From NCBI GenBank assembly GCA_014885115.2, contig WKLE02005376.1:1-13653 (forward strand): 13,653 nt of DNA, written 5' to 3'. Shown in pieces: positions 8,583-13,653 of this stretch. The notes below the pieces were generated by a model, which was given only the letters and a program-made list of their open reading frames with translations, ran no database searches and was not told the DNA's origin. The position numbers and the translations under genes were made by a program. This DNA is from Asterionellopsis glacialis (lineage: Eukaryota; Bacillariophyta; Plagiogrammaphyceae; Rhaphoneidales; Asterionellopsidaceae). Each line of letters starts with the position of its first letter. The first letter of the stretch is position 1.

Positions 8583-9059
8583 TCAATTGTGTTCCCATCG
8601 GCATGTGTGAATCATCATGTTTTTAGATCCTTTATCATGATCTGCACAGGTCATGACAAGTGCCACACTGTTAACGAAAGAAATTGAAGGCATAATTTTC
8701 CAATCTGGATTCATCAGCCATTCATCCTCATCTCCTTCATCACAAATAAAATCATCTCTTGCCCATTTTAAATTTTTCACACTGCCTTTATCGATGAGTT
8801 TAATTTCACACTTTTGAATATAGTGTTGAATAATTGCATCTATGGGACAATAACCACACTTAAAAATGAACTCTGAACACCCCCATGGACACATGAGGGA
8901 TGGAATCATATGTTTGTTGCATATGTTTTGTAAATCTAGCAACATGTGGTTTGAAATACCTTTATTCCATTTGATAACAGCACCAGTTATATCTTTGAAT
9001 ACAGGTTTTGGTTGAAAAAGGGTTACATTGTTGTACACATTAGGAAAAATAGAAATCAC
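8583..9059 (-). pseudogene. Core CPWGC domain of the unknown protein (longest open frame)
   Basis: A 158-codon stretch. The first codon at 9059 is GTG and not a true start: the frame stays open upstream through CYGDLHWWIDA. Contents include a Trp/Asp-rich start, LQNICNKHMIPSLMCPWGCS with CPWGC at 8891-8877, KCGYCPIDAIIQHYIQKC, WARDDF, DEDEWLMNPDWKIMPS and MTCADHDKGS, ending at a TGA just after CRWEHN. The frame continues past that stop with readable sequence for another 60 codons (AADSDQLAQVV, WQMMEQRGSFQGLHTC), so the stop is a mutation. Seven Cys in pairs suggest a metal-binding fold. I recall similar wording in uncharacterised repeated proteins of algae, but cannot confirm it here. Confidence 0.6.
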
Positions 9060-9203
9060 TGCGTCAATCCACCAGTGTAAATCTCCATAGCATATTTCTG
9101 TAACACCTGTGCACTACACCTCACTATGTGAGTTGTATCCTTAATGATAGCGCTAATATGCGCATCCATGCACAGACGGGTCAGTTGGACAGACGATGGT
9201 GAA

Positions 9204-9347
9204 GTGGACAGACGGACGATGATGATGTGGCAGATTCTTGGTGATGGACAGATGATGATGATGTGGCAGGTTGTCTTGATGTTATTGTGACGTCACCATT
9301 GGCAGATGGTCCTGACGGTGTTCACTCAAGGAATGTTGATGTGGCAG
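9204..9347 (-). repeat. In-frame degenerate repeat coding a Ser/Thr-rich linker
   Basis: The 16-mer gatgatgatgtggcag occurs at 9218-9233 and 9254-9269, with a third imperfect copy at 9332-9347. Spacings are 36 and 78 bases, both multiples of three. On the minus strand the units encode PATSSSSV, SATSSSSV and TATSTF. The repeat therefore grew while the region was translated, as a low-complexity linker of the unknown protein. Confidence 0.65.
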
Positions 9348-9406
9348 TTTGCCTAACTCATGGAGGTTTTACTGGTTACTAAACCTTTCCTCAAAATTAT
9401 CAAGTT

Positions 9407-9446
9407 ATCAAAAATAGAATCCTTTTATCAAAAATAGAATCCTTTT
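9407..9446. repeat. 20-bp perfect tandem duplication in an AT-rich patch
   Basis: The unit atcaaaaatagaatcctttt is repeated twice with no mismatch. It lies in an AT-rich interval (about 9380-9475) that breaks the coding track of the minus-strand gene. The interval begins, read on the minus strand, with a GT at 9473 (GTAATG) and could be an intron remnant. Confidence 0.9.
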
Positions 9447-9633
9447 AAACTAGTTATAATTTTTTTACATTACCAAACAACAAGTCTTCTCTTGTCTCTT
9501 GTGTAATCCCTGAGTTGATTGTTGCAACCCGACATGCCGTGCGCACTGGCATAGGGCAACCTGTGAAGATGTCTATTCTCTAGCAATGCCCAAAAAATCC
9601 AGGCCAGCAGTGCTCATATTTGTTGTATACTTT

Positions 9634-10054
9634 TTAATTGGGATTTGTCAAATGTATTTTACATTGTTGGCAAAAATGGTATTCTTCTTCAACACTGCTC
9701 TTACTTGATTTAATGTCTTGTGTTTTGAACTTCCTTGCCTTCACATCTTTGTTCAAATGTAATTTAAAATTTATGAAGTAAGACAACTCTAACCCATAGT
9801 TTTCTATAAGCCTTCCACTTGCAATTTGCACATTGATGAAAGAAATTGTCAATATATTCATCAACACCACCTCATTGGAGTCATTGTCAACAGATTCATT
9901 ATCAATATCTTCATTGGAGTCATCTCCCAAATCACAATCTTCATCGTTGACTCCCAACTCACAAAGTTGTGTTTTGAGCTTTTCAATCTGTTTCACATAG
10001 CAATTGTGTTGATGATAATCATTGAATGCAGTCTTGTGTTGCTCAAATTCATTG
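9634..10054 (-). pseudogene. N-terminal acidic and CQQC region of the unknown protein
   Basis: The frame is open from about 10054, with no ATG at its head, so it is internal. It begins KKDDNEFEQHKTAFNDYHQH, continues with a short Lys/Leu helix (KQIEKLKTQL) and an acidic run of D, N, E and S (about residues 30-60), then a hydrophobic patch and EYHFCQQCKIHL, with the CQQC pair at 9672-9661. After a TAA the same frame continues into YNKYEHCWPGFFGHC. CxxC followed by clustered His/Cys suggests a zinc ribbon, but I cannot assign it to a named family. Upstream, the same frame has two more stops before KVVERRDNLLSG. Confidence 0.5.
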
Positions 10055-10399
10055 TCGTCCTTCTTTGCCTACTTATACAATCAGTACTGAGTGATCAAGT
10101 TTTCCAAAGCAGAGACTTCTGTACCACCATAGCCACTGAGAAGATTATCCCTTCTTTCAACCACTTTACCATGCTTTTTGCGTAGTTTCTTGATGTTTTC
10201 ATATTGCCAATCAATACTGTCATCGGTTGAAGGGTAAAGCAAGGTGATTGTGGTGCAATGGTGAATCAGTTCTGAAAATTTGGCTGACTGTTAGTTGTTT
10301 CATGGCCATTGTTTTCTGTTGTTATGGCATGTTTGATGAGGAAAAGATGAAGAACTGAGAAACTACTGAATAGTTCAAGATAATATGCACTCAAGTCGT

Positions 10400-10410
10400 G
10401 TATATATATA
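10400..10410 (-). promoter_or_regulatory. TATA-type run upstream of the minus-strand gene
   Basis: Bases gtatatatata lie about 90 bases upstream of the ATG at 10309, so initiation about 30 bases downstream would give a leader of about 60 bases. The distance suits a TATA box, but an alternating TA run in AT-rich DNA is weak evidence by itself. Confidence 0.4.
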
Positions 10411-10472
10411 GGGCTCAATTCCTGTCTGTACAGAGCCTCTATCTATAGCCGTGAGCGCCTTTTCTCTTTGGG

Positions 10473-10524
10473 TTACCTGGTAGTACCTGGTACAGTACAG
10501 TACATGTAAAGTAATACCAGGTAA
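10473..10524. repeat. Inverted repeat built from TACCTGGTA / TACCAGGTA units
   Basis: The left arm ttacctggtagtac (10473-10486) matches the reverse complement of gtaataccaggtaa (10511-10524) at 13 of 14 positions, with a 24-base loop rich in GTAC. A second TACCTGGTA (10484-10492) overlaps the left arm. A fourth copy, TACCAGGTA, stands at 10637-10645. Each 9-mer is itself nearly palindromic. This is the sort of site a dimeric DNA-binding protein or transposase could recognise; no binding is shown. Confidence 0.7.
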
Positions 10525-11055
10525 TGTTGACATCTTTGAGGAGCGGAGCTAGAGGTACCGTAACCTTATGGTGTGGATATCAGGATTTTGGGAATTAGTA
10601 TTAAGGTCAGTACAATATCCTAAGGGGACTGTAGAATACCAGGTAGATAAGAGATGGCAGGACTTCAAACACTCAAAAGTATGACAGTGGCGCCATTTAC
10701 AGTATGAAAAACACCAGGGGAATCTTATTGAGCTGTTTGTTTTTTCACATGCATTCCATTATCCACTACTTACTATGTGCCCACCATTTTACTAATTGCC
10801 ATTATTTTTAACCACCATTTTTGACCTTACATGTGTATTCCATCTGCTATAAGTGTCCCAACATTTTGGACCTTCAACCTTCTTCAAATTGATTTTTTAT
10901 TTAAGGACAACGGTTGAAAAGGGTTAAATTGAGTCCCACTCGTGGTTATACTTTTTTGAAGTAACCTTTACCCCCAATTTGCCTAAATAGTTTTTTATTT
11001 TTTATTTCCGGTGCTGGCGCACATTTGAAATGAGACTTTCAAAAATTGGACTGTA

Positions 11056-11745
11056 TTGAAGATCAAAATCATTTGTGGAAGTTGTGATGAGACGGATGAT
11101 GGAATTCTTCTTGATTTGCAATGCATCTTTTGTTTAAAATCTTGTGATCCAAAATGCTGTCAAATGCTAGACTTGAAAGACAAAGCATGTGCACATTGGC
11201 TGTATGGCAAAACAGAGCATCCTAACTTACATCCAAGAATGGTTGTTTGTAGTAAGTGTGATCTACAAAGCGTAGCACCCAATCAGTGTGCATGCCACAT
11301 ATATTCACATTTTGATGAATCACCCAAAATTGTTGGTGTTCTGTGTAAGAAACCAACAGTGTATTATTACGGTGGTGCCATTTTGAAGTGTACTAAATGC
11401 TGCAATCCTTGCCATGCAGACTGTGCAAAGTGGCTGTCGGATAGAAGGAAACGGAGTCCATTTCATTGTGTTCCATTTTGCAATGGGTATGAATTGGAAT
11501 TCATACTAAATTTGGATGTAAAAACTTCACATAGAAGATTGAACCGAGAGCTGAACAAACTGAAGGGCAGAACCAAGGACGAAACCTTCCAAGCAGGATA
11601 TGATTGCAAAATAAGTGATACTGCAAGCTATACATTAGACAATCCTTTTCTTGTGAGTGAGATAGAGGCTCATGTGCAAGAGGAAAATGCAGAATCTGAT
11701 CATGTTTGTCGCAAGGTACCACCAGTAAATTCTGTTCACATGTAG
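11056..11745 (+). pseudogene. Double PHD-like zinc-finger region
   Basis: A 229-codon frame with a TTG first codon, so not a real start. Numbered from there, the first cluster is C7-x2-C10, C23-x2-C26, C30, C34, C65-x2-C68, a PHD-type spacing with Cys in place of the usual His. The second is C97, then C112-x2-C115-x4-H120-x2-C123 and C138-x3-C142, whose middle part matches PHD positions 3 to 6 exactly. C78, C80 and H81 may supply its first ligands. After residue 145 the sequence is charged and helical (SHRRLNRELNKLKG). The TAG at 11743-11745 is followed in the same frame by further readable sequence leading to the protease domain, so it is probably a mutation. PHD is my best match; another zinc-binding fold is possible. 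Confidence 0.55.
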
Positions 11746-11849
11746 AAGTTTCTGAATCCACCTAAATCTATTGCAAAAACACCTACCAGTAAACAACAAA
11801 TCTGGCTTCCTACAAAGCTGAAGGCAATTTTTCCAACAACATTAATTGC

Positions 11850-12576
11850 ACTTGATGGCCTTTGCTTATGAAAAAAAACTTTTCTTAATGATGCAATCAT
11901 TGGTGCTTGCATTTCTGTGCTGCATTCCATTACTGTATTAAATAGGAATGCTTTTTTTATTCCTCCAACTACAAGTTCATCATGGCAAAACTAAGCCTAC
12001 AAAAACCACCTGCTAATACAAAGTACCATGAAAAACGGGATAACCATGGAAATATTAAAAATCTTTGTGTTGATCCTGCACATACATGTGGAAGAAGGTT
12101 TTTGATATCTGAAGCATTCAAATTAGGCTATAAGGAAGTATATTTTCCTTTGTCACCTGGTGGTCAACTCCATTGGATTGGTGTCTGTGTGGAACATAAT
12201 GTGACACACAATGATGAAACAGGTCTAACAGGAAAACATCATTGGCTTATGAGATTCATGATACCTCTGCTGGTAAAAATGATGCAAGTTTGGGTACTCA
12301 AAAGGAACTTGAGCAGTCTTTAAGAACAACTTTTGCTGTACAAGAAATAAAGCACATGTTCAAGAAATGAGAAAGCCTGAGTCAACGTGAAGGTTAACTT
12401 GTGGTTTACTACAATGCATAATGATGGAGAGGATCACACTTGGCCACCAAGATTGGTGGAAAGGAAGCATCAATGAGCATGATCTCAACATACACCATTT
12501 ACAGATAGCTAGAAGAATTATGAACATCCAGGGTGCCTATTCAAGCATAATATCTGATACAGAAAAAAACAGATGA
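11850..12576 (+). pseudogene. Ulp1/C48-type cysteine protease domain (frameshifted)
   Basis: The hallmarks of the Ulp1 fold occur in the right order over three frames. KTFLNDAII (11875-11901) matches the family W-L-N-D-x-x-I start, with Phe for Trp. GGQLHWIGVCVEH has the catalytic His at 12171-12173. YEIHDTSAG has the Asp at 12260-12262. SQREG has the oxyanion Gln at 12383-12385, and TCGLLQC has the catalytic Cys at 12400-12402. Asp to Gln is 41 codons in one continuous frame and Gln to Cys is 17 bases, close to the family spacing. After Cys the frame gives INEHDLNIHHLQIARRIMNI, like the C-terminal helices of Ulp1. Frameshifts lie near 11975, between 12175 and 12250, and at 12391-12397, with stops at 11868 and 12368. 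This copy is inactive. Confidence 0.62.
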
Positions 12577-12586
12577 TGATGATGAT
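12572..12586 (+). repeat. GAT trinucleotide microsatellite
   Basis: Five GAT units directly at the stop that ends the protease frame. Slippage here is a likely cause of the frame change into the linker that follows. Confidence 0.8.
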
Positions 12587-13062
12587 ATGTTCATTAATGC
12601 AACAGATTTATGCTCACAAAGATTATCAAGATAAAGAACTTTCTAAAGTTGGACACAGTACTGAAACACAACCTCCACCTGATGAAGAAAAAGAATAAGA
12701 TCCAGCTCTAAGACCTAGTACTTCAGATATGGATGCTGATGATCCACTACTGCAAGCACATGATCTTACCCCCTCAAAAGAAGATTATGTATATTCACCA
12801 AAACTACAGAAAGATCGTTCCATCAAACTGGTGTCTTCTGGGACTTCTGATCAGAGTAATGATGATGCATCTTCACAACCTCATTATGATCCAAATGTTG
12901 GAGACCCATCAAGTAATCCAACAACTGCACATGTCACTCCAGAACAATCACAGGAAACTGACCATGGGTCTTTACCAGCTAAGAATTTTGATAAGATCAA
13001 GGATGTCTAAAGTCCATTAACAGAGAAAACAATGAAGATTCTAACTGACCTTTATAACTATT
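12577..13062 (+). pseudogene. Acidic Ser/Pro/Asp-rich linker of the PHD-Ulp1 protein
   Basis: One frame runs from about 12570 to 13010, with a TAA at 12697-12699 and an ATG at 12729. Residues after that ATG are MDADDPLLQAHDLTPSKEDY, then Ser/Asp/Pro/Thr-rich sequence with no fold, rich in SQ, DP and NP pairs. Past the stop at 13008 the same frame continues with SPLTEKTMKILTDLYNYCER up to another stop. A second ATG frame at 12733 overlaps it almost entirely and is a shadow. This looks like a disordered spacer between the protease and the basic tail. Confidence 0.45.
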
Positions 13063-13554
13063 GTGAAAGACAGGGATAAATTTCTTATGAAAACTTCCAA
13101 TGATAGTAAATCAAATCCAAAAGAGAGAACACTGGAATATGTGAAGAAAAAATATAAGATTACAATTGATGGAAAGGAAAGACTTGTGAATGATATGGAT
13201 TTGAAAAAAATGCAAAATGCTAAGAAATGTTTGGACCATTTCATCAACAACAAATCATCTTTCACCCAAAAACATCCTGGTAAACCTAAAATGGAAAAGG
13301 AACTGGCAGACATTACTAAACAAGAAATTGAATTTGAAGAAGCAAAGGCTAGAGTAAAAGCAAGACAACTGGATTTTAAAAACTATCAAAAGCCATCATC
13401 ATTATTTCTCAATGTAGAAGCAATTAAAAAAGTTATGGCAGAATGTAAAGAAAGAGAAGATGCTGATAAAAAAGAGGAAAACAAGAAGACTTTTGGAAAC
13501 TCTTTAAAAGGTAATGCACTTTTCACAAGTATAGGAGATTTGTATTTTGCTTAG
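13063..13554 (+). pseudogene. Lys-rich coiled-coil C-terminal tail of the PHD-Ulp1 gene
   Basis: A 163-codon open frame; the GTG at 13063 is not a start, and the first ATG is at 13087. It is rich in Lys, Glu and Asp, with helical stretches (KELADITKQEIEFEEAKARV and ECKEREDADKKEENKK) that look like a coiled coil, and a preceding segment YKITIDGKERLVNDMDLKKM. No enzymatic motif is visible. It ends naturally at TAG (13555-13557 region), 20 bases before the LTR, so the stop probably belongs to the gene. It could instead be a separate small gene, but spacing and continuous coding character upstream favour the tail of the same protein. Confidence 0.5.
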
Positions 13555-13577
13555 AAGTTGTCAGATTGGGAGAAGTT

Positions 13578-13653
13578 TGAAGTACACTCCCTGTAGGACA
13601 CTCTTGAGGATGGATGATTGACGCGTGGGCAAGCAGACGGACTCACAAATTAC
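13578..13653 (+). repeat. Start of a second LTR of the same gypsy family, facing right, cut by the window end
   Basis: It begins TGAAGTACACTCCCTG at 13578 and matches the reverse complement of 1881-1959 with about three substitutions and one 3-base gap over 76-79 bases. It may be the 5' LTR of a plus-strand copy, a solo LTR or a 3' LTR. A short purine run (GGGAGAAG, 13568-13575) precedes it like a polypurine tract, but the sequence to the left does not look like the end of a pol gene, so a new insertion is the simpler reading. Confidence 0.8.

Larger units (their letters stand above)
7483..10309 (-). pseudogene. Unknown multidomain protein with CPWGC and HCWPGFF motifs, decayed, 3' end cut by element 2
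   Basis: I cannot name this family. A decayed coding track runs leftward from an ATG at 10309 (second ATG 10303). In order: a short N-terminus (MAMKQLTVSQ); a charged helical region after a frameshift near 10280 (STDDSIDWQYENIKKLRKKH, ERRDNLLSGYGG); an acidic D/N/E run; a CQQC pair (9672-9661); HCWPGFFGHC (9612-9583) and FTGCPMPVRTACR; an AT-rich patch; a Ser/Thr-rich linker; GDLHWWIDAVISIFPNVY; CPWGC (8891-8877); DEDEWLMNPDW and ADHDKGSK; then FSTEWQMMEQRGSFQG and a C-terminal frame broken off at the element 2 tail. Roughly ten stops and several frameshifts make it a pseudogene. The many paired Cys and His residues suggest zinc binding. A TATA run lies about 90 bases upstream. Confidence 0.62.
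10310..11028. other. Divergent intergenic spacer between the two unknown genes
   Basis: No coding track of more than noise length in either direction. It holds the TATA run (10400-10410), a cluster of four TACCWGGTA 9-mers (10474-10645), and further right an AT-rich stretch with imperfect copies of ccaccatttt (about 10790-10830) and T-rich tracts (10890-11005). Transcription is expected to diverge from here, leftward to the CPWGC gene and rightward to the PHD-Ulp1 gene. I see no promoter for the rightward gene that stands out from the AT-rich background. Confidence 0.6.
11029..13556 (+). pseudogene. PHD-like / Ulp1 (C48) cysteine protease multidomain gene, decayed
   Basis: One decayed coding track read in four successive parts: Cys/His-rich PHD-like region (11056-11745), Ulp1-type protease (about 11850-12576), acidic Ser/Pro linker (12577-13010) and Lys-rich coiled-coil tail (13063-13554). 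Ulp1-family proteases cleave ubiquitin-like proteins such as SUMO, or viral and transposon precursors. PHD fingers usually read histone tails. The start is unclear: the frame opens after a TGA at 11026-11028 with no ATG, and the ATG at 11030 is in another frame. Stops at 11743, 11868, 12368 and 12697 and at least four frameshifts make it a pseudogene. It faces away from the CPWGC gene, and fusions of this kind occur in large eukaryotic DNA transposons. An intact relative would settle whether some breaks are introns. Confidence 0.6.

Noticed and set aside
9287..9296. Palindrome GTGACGTCAC containing a cAMP-response-like core
   Set aside because: It lies inside the coding track of the CPWGC gene (coding GDVTI), far from a gene start, and a single 8-base match is expected by chance. 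No regulatory role claimed.
7149..10185. Plus-strand frames at 7149-7382, 7629-7886, 8228-8530 and 9826-10185
   Set aside because: The first is out of frame with the continuous element 2 track. The others are antisense to the CPWGC gene; their hydrophobic look comes from reverse-complemented acidic and Asn/Lys codons.
11056..11745. Intact PHD-finger gene starting at 11056
   Set aside because: The first codon is TTG and no in-frame ATG precedes the Cys clusters; readable sequence continues beyond the terminal TAG. It is a segment of a larger decayed gene.
1960..12576. Alternative genetic code with TGA read as Trp
   Set aside because: A few TGA codons fall at expected Trp sites (2098, 6710), but TAA and TAG stops and frameshifts are just as frequent in the same genes, so ordinary decay is sufficient.
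2304..13313. Minus-strand frames at 2304-2513, 3583-3771, 4491-4697, 11501-11761, 11736-11930 and 13041-13313
   Set aside because: Each lies opposite a motif-bearing plus-strand coding track, and none shows a recognisable domain or start context.
1881..13653. Terminal inverted repeats of one giant 11.7-kb DNA transposon
   Set aside because: The 76-base inverted pair looks like this at first, but each copy starts with TG, the left one precedes gag in the right orientation, and the enclosed region contains several unrelated elements. Two LTR insertions explain it better.
1..13653. tRNA, rRNA, CRISPR array or bacterial operon structure
   Set aside because: No cloverleaf, rRNA-like or spaced direct-repeat array was seen, no ribosome-binding sites precede the frames, and the element types are eukaryotic.

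Overview
This is an AT-rich eukaryotic window. It most resembles the nuclear genome of a diatom or a related stramenopile alga. The gag-pol fragment and the two reverse transcriptase (RT)-RNase H elements have the layout I associate with repeat families of those algae; this comes from family knowledge, not a search. No intact host gene, tRNA, rRNA or CRISPR is visible. Nearly everything reads as mobile DNA in several stages of decay, layered by nested insertion.

Layout. (1) 1-1959, minus strand: the 5' part of a Ty3/gypsy-type LTR retrotransposon, with LTR start at 1959, gag ATG at 1668, a CCHC zinc knuckle, and a protease-to-RT linker running off the window. Gag is largely open; the rest has frameshifts and stops, and the protease active-site motif has been deleted. 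(2) 1960-about 5190, plus strand: a decayed RT-RNase H element (element 1), cut by the LTR element exactly at its RT palm motif. It keeps a YMDD box and a complete set of RNase H catalytic residues. (3) About 5195-7482, plus strand: a 5'-truncated second member of the same superfamily (element 2), with a catalytically dead RNase H and a short TTA-repeat tail. (4) 7483-10309, minus strand: a long decayed gene of a protein family I cannot name (motifs CQQC, HCWPGFF, WWIDA, CPWGC), whose 3' end is cut by element 2. (5) 10310-11028: a divergent spacer with a TATA run and four copies of the 9-mer TACCWGGTA, three of them in an inverted repeat. (6) 11029-13556, plus strand: a decayed multidomain gene with two PHD-like Cys/His clusters, a Ulp1/C48-type cysteine protease domain (LND, HW, D, Q, CG all findable), an acidic linker and a Lys-rich coiled-coil tail. 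(7) 13578-13653: the first 76 bases of the same LTR family as region 1, now facing right and running off the window.

How the parts relate. The two unknown genes (4 and 6) face away from each other across a repeat-bearing spacer and are equally decayed. My best hypothesis is that they are the two genes of one large, undescribed mobile element: a CPWGC protein plus a PHD-Ulp1 protease. Elements 1 and 2 are autonomous-type retroelements, and element 2 landed in or next to the minus-strand gene. The youngest events are the two LTR insertions that bracket the locus. Because both window ends lie inside copies of that LTR family, the window may be a whole contig broken at repeats.
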